A stretch of 64,000 nt of DNA from assembly GCF_022430525.1 (NCBI RefSeq), contig NZ_CP092521.1, forward strand, positions 62,001 through 126,000, read 5' to 3'. Shown in pieces: positions 44,504-52,238 of this stretch (positions are counted from its first letter, which is position 1; every line of letters starts with the position of its first letter). A model generated the notes under the pieces. The model searched no databases, was not told where the DNA came from, and saw only the letters and a program-made list of their open reading frames with translations. The translations under genes and the position numbers were made by a program. Source of the stretch: Cetobacterium somerae. GTDB lineage: Bacteria; Fusobacteriota; Fusobacteriia; Fusobacteriales; Fusobacteriaceae.

Positions 44504-44535
44504 AAAAATTTATACTAATATTAGTATAAATTTTT
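44504..44535. repeat. 32-bp perfect AT-only-flanked palindrome
   Basis: A perfect inverted repeat without spacer, centred on ACTAAT/ATTAGT between 44519 and 44520, 30 bp before the GNAT start. It is more likely an operator overlapping the promoter than a terminator, because no GC-rich stem is present. Confidence 0.55.
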
Positions 44536-44565
44536 CAATAGTAAGAAATTATGTAAGGAGATATT

Positions 44566-45090
44566 GTGATAAGAAAAGCAAAAAAAATAGATATTACAAA
44601 AATTATGGAAATTATAACAGCGACAATAAGTGAGATGAAGTTATATAATAATACTCAGTGGGATGAAACATATCCACAAGCGATAAATTTTTCAAAAGAT
44701 ATAGAGGCTGGAGATCTATATGTAGATGAGCTAAATAATGAAATAAGAGGATTTGTTTGTGTAAATTATGTTGAACCTACTGAATATAATTGTATCAATT
44801 GGCAATCTTTGGAAAAAGCTATGGTTGTTCATAGAATGGCAGTGAATTCAAATTTTAGAAATCAAGGAGTGGGAATCTCTTTGTTAAAATTTTCTGAAGA
44901 GTTAGCATTAAAAAATGGAGTTTCATATTTAAAAACAGATACATATTCAATAAATGATAAGATGAACTCTCTTTTTAAAAAATTTGGTTTCAGATTAGCT
45001 GGGGAGATGGAGTTTTTAGGAAAAGAGAAACCGTTTTATTGCTATGATAAAATAATAAAAAATATAGAGGAGGAGATTGATGGCAATTGA
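44566..45090 (+). CDS. GNAT-family N-acetyltransferase
   Basis: Acetyl-CoA-dependent acetyltransferase. The acetyl-CoA site is MAVNSNFRNQGVGISLLKFSEELA, and the C-terminal LFKKFGFRLAGEMEF strand-helix closes the fold. The start is the GTG at 44566, after AAGGAG. Substrate unknown. It overlaps the YbaK gene by 11 bp, so translation is coupled. The 32-bp palindrome upstream may control this three-gene unit. Confidence 0.88.
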   Translation: MIRKAKKIDITKIMEIITATISEMKLYNNTQWDETYPQAINFSKDIEAGDLYVDELNNEIRGFVCVNYVEPTEYNCINWQSLEKAMVVHRMAVNSNFRNQGVGISLLKFSEELALKNGVSYLKTDTYSINDKMNSLFKKFGFRLAGEMEFLGKEKPFYCYDKIIKNIEEEIDGN

Positions 45091-45544
45091 AAAGGTTAAA
45101 GAATATTTTAAGGGATTTGGAATTGAAAATAGAATTCAAGAGTTTGAGGTATCTAGTGCTACGGTGGAGTTAGCAGCAGAAGCCTTACAGTGTGAACCGT
45201 GTAGAATAGCAAAGACGCTATCTTTTGTCATTAATGATAATCCTATTTTAATTGTGACTGCGGGGGATACAAAAATTGATAATTCAAAATACAAAGAGCA
45301 GTTTAAATCAAAAGCTAAGATGCTTAAATTTGATGAAGTATTAGAAATTATTGGACATGAAGTTGGAGGAGTTTGTCCATTTGGAGTTAATGAAAATGTA
45401 GATATTTATTTAGATAGTTCTTTAAAAAGATTTAAAACTGTATTTCCAGCTTGTGGAAGTAGTAACAGTGCGATTGAATTAACAATAGAGGAAATAGAAA
45501 AATATACACCTTTTATTTCGTGGGTTGATGTATGCAAAAAATAG
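45080..45544 (+). CDS. YbaK/EbsC aminoacyl-tRNA deacylase
   Basis: YbaK-like editing domain protein that hydrolyses mischarged tRNA, typically Cys-tRNA(Pro). Landmarks are AEALQCEPCRIAKTLSFVI with the catalytic Lys, GDTKIDNSKY and the glycine-rich GHEVGGVCPFGV loop. The ATG at 45080 follows GAGGAGG. It is the middle gene of a GNAT-YbaK-GNAT operon, with overlaps at both ends. Confidence 0.9.
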   Translation: MAIEKVKEYFKGFGIENRIQEFEVSSATVELAAEALQCEPCRIAKTLSFVINDNPILIVTAGDTKIDNSKYKEQFKSKAKMLKFDEVLEIIGHEVGGVCPFGVNENVDIYLDSSLKRFKTVFPACGSSNSAIELTIEEIEKYTPFISWVDVCKK

Positions 45545-46077
45545 ATGTTAGAGATAAAATAGTTAGTGAAAGATTAAACTTTCGAGAGATTACTGAGGAG
45601 GATTTTCATTTAATATTTAATATTTTAAAAGATAAAGAAATTATGTATGCATGGGGTCATGGATTTTCTGAAGATGAAACTCAAGAGTGGATTAAAAAAA
45701 ATAGAATTCGTTATAAAAGTGAGGGGTATAGTTATTTTTTTGTTACAGAAAAGAAAACAGGAAATTTTATTGGACTCATTGGACCTTTGATAGAAAATAT
45801 TGATGGTAAAAAATATATAGGAGTAGCTTATATATTGGATAAAAAGTATTGGGGATTTGGTTATGCTACAGAAGCAGTAAAGGCGTGTATAAAGTATTCC
45901 TTTGACATTCTAAAAGCAAATAAAGTAATTGCTGAAATTAGACCAGAAAATGTTAACTCTTGTAAAGTGGCTGAAAGAGCTGGGATGAAGGTTGAGGGAA
46001 AATTTGTAAAAGTTTATAAAGGGGAAAATATGTTACATTTAATTTATAGTATTTTAAAAGAAAATAGAAATAAATAA
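45532..46077 (+). CDS. GNAT-family N-acetyltransferase (RimJ/RimL type)
   Basis: Resembles RimJ/RimL-type enzymes: SERLNFREITEEDF at the N terminus, GVAYILDKKYWGFGYATEAVKACIKYSF as the acetyl-CoA loop and VNSCKVAERAGMKVEGKF near the end. May acetylate a protein or small molecule. It overlaps the YbaK gene by 13 bp and is followed by a hairpin that ends the operon. Confidence 0.88.
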   Translation: MQKIDVRDKIVSERLNFREITEEDFHLIFNILKDKEIMYAWGHGFSEDETQEWIKKNRIRYKSEGYSYFFVTEKKTGNFIGLIGPLIENIDGKKYIGVAYILDKKYWGFGYATEAVKACIKYSFDILKANKVIAEIRPENVNSCKVAERAGMKVEGKFVKVYKGENMLHLIYSILKENRNK

Positions 46078-46108
46078 GAGAAAACTTATGTCATCTCTTA
46101 TTTATTTT
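46072..46108. terminator. Bidirectional terminator
   Basis: AAATAAGAGA (46072-46081) pairs with TCTCTTATTT (46094-46103), between convergent genes. Confidence 0.75.
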
Positions 46109-46123
46109 TGAAAAATTTAAAAT

Positions 46124-47530
46124 CTAATTTTTAAAATTTAATTGAGAAAAATTATAAAGTCCTCTTTCGTCACCTTTAAATCCTGCAATATTATTTGTAA
46201 TACCAACAGAGTAATTAGGATAATACAATGGTAAAATAGCATAATCTTCATATAATTTCTCGGCAGATTTTTTTAGATAGTCTTCTCTTTTCTCTAAATC
46301 ATAAGTTCTAGAAAGCTCTAGAAGAGAATCGAACTCTTTATTACTATATAGTGTCCTTCTGCCTGCTTCAGGAGCATTTTGAGAGTGAAACAAAGGATAT
46401 AGTACTCCTTCAGCATCGAAAGTTCCATTAACCCATCCACCAAGAAGAAGATCGTGCTCTCCTTTAGCAGAAGAATCTAAATACTTAGCCCAATCTAAAA
46501 TTATAATTTCAGATTCAATTCCAACCTCTTTTAAATTAGCTTGGATTATTTGAGCATTTGTTTTTCTGGTTCCAACGTCATTTAAAATAATTTTTAAGGT
46601 ACGATTTATTTCAACATCTTCTACTTCTATTTCTTTCGTGTTAGGAGAAAAACCATATGAATTTTTAGGAATCATAGACGTTGCAATAGTTCCACTTCCT
46701 TCTAAAGAAGTAGCTATTAAATCTGCTTTATTTATTGCTTTGGATATTTTTGCTCTTTCTTCTAAAGTTAATTTTTCATTATTAAACCAAACCATTTCTG
46801 TAGTTACAGAGGGAGTTTCAATAACTTGTATTCCTTTACTTTTTACTAACTCTTTATCAATAGGAGGAACATTGGTGTTGATTTGAATTTCCTCGGCCTC
46901 TAAAGCCATTGTTCTAGCATTATCTTCAGGAATAGCTCTAAATATGATTTTATTTTTCCCAGGATTTTTAGAATAATTATTTGGTGATAATTCAATAGTA
47001 TCAATATCTTCTTTATCCAATTTGAAAGAACCAGTTCCAACTAATCCTTTATTAGTTTCTTTTAAAAGAACAATCATTGGATATGTCATATTATTTAAAA
47101 TTGAAGGTGTGGCAACTTTAAAAGTAATTACAACTTTATTTCTATTTATTTTTATAGTGTCAATATTTCCAGTTAGAAATTTACATCCAGGATGAGTTAA
47201 AGTTCTCTCAAGACTATTTTTAAAATCTTCAATAGTAACAGAATCTCCATTGGAAAATTTTAAATCTTTTTTTGGAGTAAGTTCTAAAGTATCGTTTATA
47301 AAGATGTATTCATCAAGTATATTAGACTTTAATTCTTTATTTTCATAGTATAAAAATGTTTCAAAAATTTGATTAGTAACAAGTAATGAAGGAATATCAT
47401 TAGATACCATAGGATCTAGTTTTTTTATTCTAGATGGCGTTCCGATTATAATATTTTTTTCCTTTTCTTTTTCGCAACCTACTAATGCTAAACTTCCTAA
47501 TAAAATTCCAGACAAAATAATTTTTTTCAT
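46124..47530 (-). CDS. Oligopeptide-type ABC transporter substrate-binding lipoprotein
   Basis: SBP_bac_5 (OppA/DppA) family. The signal peptide ends in LVGC near residue 19. The mature part has the family pattern IIGTPSRIKKLDPMVSNDIPSLLV, the LTPKKDLKFSNGDSVTIEDFKNSLER segment and YDLEKREDYLKKSAEKLYEDYAILPLYY. The ATG at 47530 is preceded by GGAGG. No permease genes are adjacent, so it feeds a transporter encoded elsewhere. Upstream is an attenuator-like leader with a Met-rich peptide, hinting at control by an amino acid. Confidence 0.9.
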   Translation of the reverse strand: MKKIILSGILLGSLALVGCEKEKEKNIIIGTPSRIKKLDPMVSNDIPSLLVTNQIFETFLYYENKELKSNILDEYIFINDTLELTPKKDLKFSNGDSVTIEDFKNSLERTLTHPGCKFLTGNIDTIKINRNKVVITFKVATPSILNNMTYPMIVLLKETNKGLVGTGSFKLDKEDIDTIELSPNNYSKNPGKNKIIFRAIPEDNARTMALEAEEIQINTNVPPIDKELVKSKGIQVIETPSVTTEMVWFNNEKLTLEERAKISKAINKADLIATSLEGSGTIATSMIPKNSYGFSPNTKEIEVEDVEINRTLKIILNDVGTRKTNAQIIQANLKEVGIESEIIILDWAKYLDSSAKGEHDLLLGGWVNGTFDAEGVLYPLFHSQNAPEAGRRTLYSNKEFDSLLELSRTYDLEKREDYLKKSAEKLYEDYAILPLYYPNYSVGITNNIAGFKGDERGLYNFSQLNFKN

Positions 47531-47561
47531 GTTAATATTCCTCCACATTTAAATTTATTGT

Positions 47562-47671
47562 ATAAAAATAAAAAAGCTTGAGAGAATCTCCCAAGCAACG
47601 TGTTGTTAACATATTTCTTCGGGAGATCTCATTTAAGTAAATCAAAATGAGTTCGTCCCAAAATTAAAAAA
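47562..47671 (-). promoter_or_regulatory. Attenuator upstream of the peptide-binding protein gene
   Basis: On the minus strand the terminator GCTTGGGAG/CTCTCAAGC (plus 47576-47596) is followed by T6. Upstream, GAGATCTCCCGAAG (47617-47630) can pair with most of the terminator's 5' arm (CTTGGGAGATTCTC), forming an antiterminator. A hairpin CTCATTT/AAATGAG lies just before it and can mask it. Together with the Met-rich leader frame this is the architecture of a transcription attenuator. No T-box or SAM-riboswitch signature is seen. Confidence 0.6.
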
Positions 47672-47740
47672 TTAATTTTTGGTATCAACTCCCAAAGGCA
47701 TCATATTCATCATTGTAGTTTTCATTGTTATTTTAAACAT
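47672..47740 (-). CDS. Met-rich leader peptide (22 codons)
   Basis: AGGAGTGG lies 5 bp before an ATG at 47740. The frame reads MFKITMKTTMMNMMPLGV and four more residues, then TAA. Six of 22 codons are Met, four of them within five positions (MMNMM). It lies just before the alternative hairpins of the attenuator. Confidence 0.55.
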   Translation of the reverse strand: MFKITMKTTMMNMMPLGVDTKN

Positions 47741-47900
47741 AGTAACCACTCCTATAAAATATTTTTGTATACTTTATCATAAAAAAATATGTTTTCAAGT
47801 TTTTTATTAAAAAAATTAGAAAATATATTTTATACTGACATACTCATGTAACAAATTTATATTATTATAAACTATATAATTTAAATAAGGATGTGATTTT

Positions 47901-48122
47901 ATGTTTTTAGTTTTAATAGTTTTACTTATATTTTTAATTGTTGATAGAAGAGAATGTTGTGGAAGAAGTGATGACAATAAAAGAGGTAAATCTTATAATT
48001 TAATTTCAAAATTAACTGTTATTGGATTAATTGTTTGTATAGTTTATTTTTTAATAGGGAGATTTTTTTACTCAAATTTATTTATGATGAGGGGATTGAA
48101 TAGTTTTTTAATTGGATGTTAG
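47901..48122 (+). CDS. Small two-helix membrane protein
   Basis: 73 residues with hydrophobic segments at 1-13 and about 37-55, and a cytoplasmic-looking loop containing RRECCGRSDDNKRGK. No family recognised. AAGGATG precedes the start. It is isolated between an operon start and the cold-shock gene; the twin cysteines could bind a metal. Confidence 0.55.
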   Translation: MFLVLIVLLIFLIVDRRECCGRSDDNKRGKSYNLISKLTVIGLIVCIVYFLIGRFFYSNLFMMRGLNSFLIGC

Positions 48123-48133
48123 GTGAGAAAATA

Positions 48134-48172
48134 AAAAAAATCCCTTATAGAAATTTCTATAAGGGATTGTAA
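48134..48172 (-). terminator. Terminator of the cold-shock gene
   Basis: AATCCCTTATAGAAA and TTTCTATAAGGGATT form a long hairpin, with a T-run on the minus strand. Confidence 0.85.
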
Positions 48173-48179
48173 AATTCAA

Positions 48180-48380
48180 TTACTTTGCAGAAACAATGTT
48201 CTCAGCTTGTAATCCTCTGTCACCTTTAACAACATCGAATTCTACTTCTTCGTTTTCTTTTAAAGACTTGAATCCGTCTTTTTTGATTTGAGAGAAGTGT
48301 GCGAATACATCTTTCCCATCCTCACCAGTGATAAATCCAAATCCTTTTTCTTCGTTAAACCATTTTACTGTACCTTTCAT
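48180..48380 (-). CDS. Cold-shock protein, CspA family
   Basis: 66 residues, a single cold-shock domain that binds single-stranded RNA or DNA. RNP1 (KGFGFI) and RNP2 (VFAHF) are intact. The promoter at 48509-48537 places the start near 48502, giving a 5' leader of about 120 nt. Long leaders of this kind fold differently in the cold and control translation in cspA genes. Confidence 0.96.
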   Translation of the reverse strand: MKGTVKWFNEEKGFGFITGEDGKDVFAHFSQIKKDGFKSLKENEEVEFDVVKGDRGLQAENIVSAK

Positions 48381-48508
48381 TTAAGTACCTCCGTTATTTT
48401 TAATTGTTAGTAACTATTTACCCAATCAATATTATTATAAAGAAGTACTCGTTAAAATAGTTCCTTAAAAATCTTTATCTACTTGTGTTATTTCCTTACT
48501 ACAAAATT

Positions 48509-48537
48509 AGTATAACATATAATTTTCAAAAAGTAAA
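48509..48537 (-). promoter_or_regulatory. Promoter of the cold-shock gene
   Basis: On the minus strand TTTACT (48532-48537), 17-bp spacer, TATACT (48509-48514). Confidence 0.6.
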
Positions 48538-48636
48538 CATTTTATTTTAAAATATTTTATTATGTTTATTTTCTTTATGTTTTTAATTAACTATATTTTA
48601 AAAATGAACAGAGACTTAATAGGTTAATATCGTTGA

Positions 48637-49641
48637 TTAATCTAGCTCTTTTAGTAAATTTTTTAATTTTTCTTTAGTTTGACAATCTGTGAAAGCTGCG
48701 TCAACACTATTAAAATAAATATTTTTATAAGTATCTAAATCAATTTCAAAATTTTCTTTTATAACATGACACTCGTTAGTTAAAGTTGTGTTTGACACAG
48801 TTCTATTATCTGTGTTTATTGTAACTTTAATTCCATCCCTATGAAAGTCTAAAATTGGATGAATATCAAATGATTCGATAGCTTTAGTTTGAACGTTGCT
48901 AGTTGGACACATCTCTAGAAAAATATTTTTTTCTTTTACTAGTTCATAAGCTTCTTTACAATTTTTAATATGAATTCCATGTCCAATTCTTTCTGCTCCA
49001 AGAGTTTGAATTGCATCTAAAACATTTTCACCGATTCCAGTTTCACCAGCATGAATTGTAATGTTGTATCCATATTCTTTTCCCAATGAAAATGGATGAA
49101 TGAACTTCTCACAAAATCCTCTCTCTTCACTAGAACAAAGATCGATTGCTACAACTCCATCTCCTAAATATTTTTTTCCAACTTCAATAACATCATAAAT
49201 TGTCTCAGCAGGCATATGTCTTAAAAATGATAGAATTAAATTCCCTTTTATATCATAATTTTTCTCGCCATCTTTTATTCCCTCTAAAACACTTTGAATG
49301 ATCTCTTCAGGAGATAGTCCTTTATCAGTATGTAGTAATGGAGCAAATCTAATTTCTATATATTTTATATTTTCTTTTGCTGAATCCTCCATTAACTCAT
49401 ATGCAACTCTTTTTAAGCTTTCCTTTGATTGCATAATAGCTACAGGAACTTGGAATCTTTGTAAATATTCGTTTAAAGATGTACATTCCATAGGGGCAAT
49501 TAAAATATTTTTTATTGTTTCAATATTGGAAGTGGGTAGGTCGACACCCTCTGTTTTTGCTAATTCAATTATTGTTTCAGGTCTTACACTTCCATCTAAA
49601 TGACAGTGTAATTCTATTTTAGGTAACTTTTTAAAGTTCAT
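48637..49641 (-). CDS. add: Adenosine deaminase
   Basis: Converts adenosine to inosine in the cytoplasm. Zinc ligands and catalytic groups are present: ELHCHLDGS (H12, H14), TIHAGETG, GHGIHI and the aspartate of TINTDNRTVS. At 334 residues it has the usual length. It stands alone behind an adenine-type riboswitch, as in the classical Vibrio vulnificus add gene, and should be induced when adenine is plentiful. Confidence 0.95.
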   Translation of the reverse strand: MNFKKLPKIELHCHLDGSVRPETIIELAKTEGVDLPTSNIETIKNILIAPMECTSLNEYLQRFQVPVAIMQSKESLKRVAYELMEDSAKENIKYIEIRFAPLLHTDKGLSPEEIIQSVLEGIKDGEKNYDIKGNLILSFLRHMPAETIYDVIEVGKKYLGDGVVAIDLCSSEERGFCEKFIHPFSLGKEYGYNITIHAGETGIGENVLDAIQTLGAERIGHGIHIKNCKEAYELVKEKNIFLEMCPTSNVQTKAIESFDIHPILDFHRDGIKVTINTDNRTVSNTTLTNECHVIKENFEIDLDTYKNIYFNSVDAAFTDCQTKEKLKNLLKELD

Positions 49642-49670
49642 ACATCCTCCTCTAAAATTTAAATTTTATA

Positions 49671-49790
49671 AATAAAAAAATCCCACTCACAAAGAAAATA
49701 TGACATGATATGTGACATATTTTCTTCGTAAGCAGGAATTAAGGTTCCACGGTAGATACCCCTATACCAAATTAATAGGGTTATACGAAG
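49671..49790 (-). promoter_or_regulatory. Purine riboswitch, adenine type, with terminator
   Basis: The aptamer is at 49724-49790 (minus). P1 is CTTCGTAA/TTACGAAG, P2 is CCCTAT/ATAGGG with GG in the loop, the core is TATCTACC (one U-to-A change), P3 is GGAA/TTCC with loop CCTTAA, and the joining strand is GCTTACG. The specificity position is T, hence adenine. The 3' strand of P1 is also the base of a 17-bp terminator stem (49716-49732 with 49686-49702) before a T-run. Aptamer and terminator exclude each other, so adenine should switch add on. Confidence 0.88.
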
Positions 49791-49815
49791 GGTTTTTATA
49801 TAATTTGTTCCGTAT

Positions 49816-49845
49816 ATTATATAATATAAATTATTTATATGTCAA
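49816..49845 (-). promoter_or_regulatory. Promoter of add
   Basis: On the minus strand TTGACA (49840-49845), 18-bp spacer, TATAAT (49816-49821), about 20 nt before the aptamer. Confidence 0.75.
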
Positions 49846-49981
49846 TAAAAAAATATTTAAACTATTCAAAAAATTTAGAATGAAATATTTTATTATAAGA
49901 TATTACAAGGAAAAAATATTTTTTTCTTGTACATTTAATTGTCTTAAAATTTTAATTTTTTAATTAAAAGGATGTGATTTT

Positions 49982-50461
49982 ATGAAATGTAACTGTGAAA
50001 AAGAAAAAATAGATTTAAAAAGACTAAATCCAGATATTGAAGGGGATGCTAGTGAAGTTATTGAAGAGGAGATACAGGAAACAATTGAAGATGACAAGTT
50101 GGCAGATGTAAAACTTTATGATAATTTAATTTTCCCAGAGGGATTGGAAAAAGTTGGAGAAACACCGTGGATGAATGAACAAAATGTTTTCCCCGATATT
50201 TTGAAAAAACATATGGCTCCAAAGGATAAGTTAGGTTACCTTATTGTAAAAAAAGGTGAGCTTGAGTTTGTATGGGAAGATGAAAAAGAAAAAGTCTATA
50301 CAGTAGATGCAAAACATCCTCTTATTATTTATCCAGAAAGATACCATCACGTTATTTTAAGAGGGCCAGTGGAATTTAAAATAAAATTTTATAAATTTGA
50401 TGTAGATAGAGTTAAAGATATGAGTGCTCTTAGACCAGGAGAGGAATTTATAAAAAAATAA
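49982..50461 (+). CDS. Cupin-like protein of the DUF1971 type
   Basis: The second half (LYDNLIFPEGLEKVGETPWMNEQNVFPDILKKHMAPKDKLGYLIVKKGELEFVWEDE) resembles DUF1971, the cupin-like domain also found in tellurite-resistance TehB-related proteins. The first 45 residues are an acidic extension with an N-terminal CNC motif. YPERYHHVILRGPVEFKIKFY is a typical cupin end with two histidines. Function uncertain. A strong terminator follows. Confidence 0.75.
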   Translation: MKCNCEKEKIDLKRLNPDIEGDASEVIEEEIQETIEDDKLADVKLYDNLIFPEGLEKVGETPWMNEQNVFPDILKKHMAPKDKLGYLIVKKGELEFVWEDEKEKVYTVDAKHPLIIYPERYHHVILRGPVEFKIKFYKFDVDRVKDMSALRPGEEFIKK

Positions 50462-50465
50462 AAAA

Positions 50466-50508
50466 TAAAAGAGACAGCTTTAATTTTAAATTAAAGTTGT
50501 CTCTTTCT
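50466..50508 (+). terminator. Terminator
   Basis: AAAGAGACAGCTTTAA pairs with TTAAAGTTGTCTCTTT. It ends the cupin gene. Confidence 0.85.
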
Positions 50509-50600
50509 ATATAAAATTTAATAATCCCCACACATAATATACCATATTTATATATAACTTTACAATTACTAAATAAAATTTTTATATTTAAATGAAAAAA

Positions 50601-50987
50601 TTATTTAGAGATTGATTTTATGAATTCTTTAACTTTTTTTTCTAGAAGATCCACTACAATTTCTTTCTCTTCAAAAGTTTTCGCAGGGTATTTATCCATA
50701 TCGAAATCAATAGTTTCTTTGGCAGGAACAAATGGACACTCTACAGCACATCCCATTTTAACAAGATAATCAATATTTTCTGGAAGGCTATCTAGAGAAT
50801 GAGGTCTATATCCATCCATAGAAAGTCCTCTTGCTTCCATAATTCTAGCACCTTCTACATTTACTTTATCTGCAGGGTTTGTACCAGCACTAACTATTAT
50901 AAAATCATTTGTTAATTCCTTTGCAAATCTCTCACAAATTATACTTTTAAAAGAATTTCCTTTACATACAAAAGCGATTGTTTTCAT
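50601..50987 (-). CDS. arsC: Arsenate reductase, low-molecular-weight phosphatase type
   Basis: Reduces arsenate to arsenite. The N terminus FVCKGNSFKS corresponds to the phosphatase P-loop (usually CTGNSCRS), so the nucleophilic Cys is kept but the second P-loop Cys is Phe. MGCAVECPFVP holds the other redox cysteines. It follows the arsenite efflux gene by 14 bp on the same strand, so reduction and export are co-expressed. Confidence 0.85.
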   Translation of the reverse strand: MKTIAFVCKGNSFKSIICERFAKELTNDFIIVSAGTNPADKVNVEGARIMEARGLSMDGYRPHSLDSLPENIDYLVKMGCAVECPFVPAKETIDFDMDKYPAKTFEEKEIVVDLLEKKVKEFIKSISK

Positions 50988-51001
50988 TTTTATGATTCCT
51001 C

Positions 51002-52054
51002 CTAAATTTTTATTATTTTCTTTTCTTTACAGTTTTCTATAAAATATCCTCTTGTTCTATTAGATATATTAACTAATATAAGCATAACAGGTACTTCAAC
51101 AAGAACTCCAACTACTGTAGCTAAAGTTGCTCCAGAATTTAACCCAAATAAAGATATTGCTACAGCTACGGCAAGTTCAAAGAAATTACTTGCTCCAATC
51201 ATTCCTGCAGGTGAAGCAATCTCATGAGGTAGCTTCCAAATTTTAGCCCATCCATATGCAAAGAAGAATATAAAGAATGTTTGGATTGTTAATGGAATAG
51301 ATATAAGTAATATATCCATTGGATTATCGATTATTTTTCTTCCTTGGAAAGAGAAAATAATTGTCAGTGTTAAAAGTAAACCAGCTATAGTTATTTTATC
51401 AAACTTTTTAAGAAATATCTCTTTAAAGTAATTGATTCCTTTAGTTTTAATAATGTAGTGTCTAGAAACTATTCCTAAAATTAAAGGAATAACAACAAAT
51501 AACACAACAGAAAGAATCAAAGTATCATAAGGAACAATAACATTATTTATTCCCAATAACAATGCTACTATTGGTACAAATCCAATAAGTAAAATTAGGT
51601 CGTTAACTGCTACTTGAACTAATGTGTATGCAGGATTACCTTTTGTAAGCTGACTCCAAACAAAAACCATAGCAGTGCATGGAGCTGCTCCTAAAAGTAC
51701 TGCTCCTGCAATATATTCATCAGCTAAATTAAGTGGTATTAAATTTTTAAAAATTACTTTAAAGAATAAAACTGATATTAAATACATTGTAAAAGGCTTA
51801 ACTAACCAGTTAGTTACACAAGTTACTGTTAGTCCTTTTGTATTTTTAGTTGCATTAATAATCGATGTAAAATCTATTTTTAACATCATTGGATAGATCA
51901 TTAACCAGATTAAAATTGCAACAGGTATAGAAACGTTCGAATATTCAAAAAGCGAAAGTGTCTCAGGTACTGCAGGTATAAAAACTCCAATAGCCACACC
52001 TAAAACTATACATATTCCTACCCAAATAGATAGATATTTTTCAAAAAATCCCAT
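51002..52054 (-). CDS. Arsenite efflux pump, ACR3 type
   Basis: Ten hydrophobic segments over 350 residues with ACR3 family landmarks: VAILIWLMIYPMMLKIDF, the essential cysteine in LLGAAPCTAMVFVWS (C126) and PAGMIGASNFFELAVAVAISLFG. Exports As(III) through the inner membrane using the proton gradient. Translated divergently from the permease gene. An imperfect palindrome with ATATGA-N8-TCATAT spacing lies immediately upstream. Confidence 0.93.
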   Translation of the reverse strand: MGFFEKYLSIWVGICIVLGVAIGVFIPAVPETLSLFEYSNVSIPVAILIWLMIYPMMLKIDFTSIINATKNTKGLTVTCVTNWLVKPFTMYLISVLFFKVIFKNLIPLNLADEYIAGAVLLGAAPCTAMVFVWSQLTKGNPAYTLVQVAVNDLILLIGFVPIVALLLGINNVIVPYDTLILSVVLFVVIPLILGIVSRHYIIKTKGINYFKEIFLKKFDKITIAGLLLTLTIIFSFQGRKIIDNPMDILLISIPLTIQTFFIFFFAYGWAKIWKLPHEIASPAGMIGASNFFELAVAVAISLFGLNSGATLATVVGVLVEVPVMLILVNISNRTRGYFIENCKEKKIIKI

Positions 52055-52079
52055 TTTTCCTCCTTTAATTAAAAATTTT

Positions 52080-52099
52080 ATATGAGTATACGCTCATAT
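52080..52099. promoter_or_regulatory. Candidate ArsR operator for acr3-arsC
   Basis: ATATGAGTATACGCTCATAT, with inverted arms of seven bases, 25 bp upstream of the efflux gene start. Confidence 0.6.
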
Positions 52100-52171
52100 G
52101 TTAACATAAGCTAGCGACTTTGTAAATAACAATATTAAAAAAATCTAATTTAGTTTTTTCTAATATTATTT

Positions 52172-52221
52172 TTGACAACGCTAAAATTATATGATATAAC
52201 AATATTAGAAATTTCTAATAT
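52172..52221 (+). promoter_or_regulatory. Promoter and operator of the permease operon
   Basis: TTGACA (52172-52177), 17-bp spacer, TATAAC (52195-52200), immediately followed by the perfect 20-bp palindrome ATATTAGAAATTTCTAATAT (52202-52221). A repressor bound there would cover the transcription start. The sequence differs from the operator at 52080-52099. Confidence 0.75.
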
Positions 52222-52238
52222 ACTTTGAGGAGGATTTT

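Noticed and set aside
47562-47740. T-box or S-box/SAM riboswitch
   Set aside because: No T-box bulge motif and no SAM-I core could be found, while a Met-rich frame and simple alternative hairpins explain the structure better.
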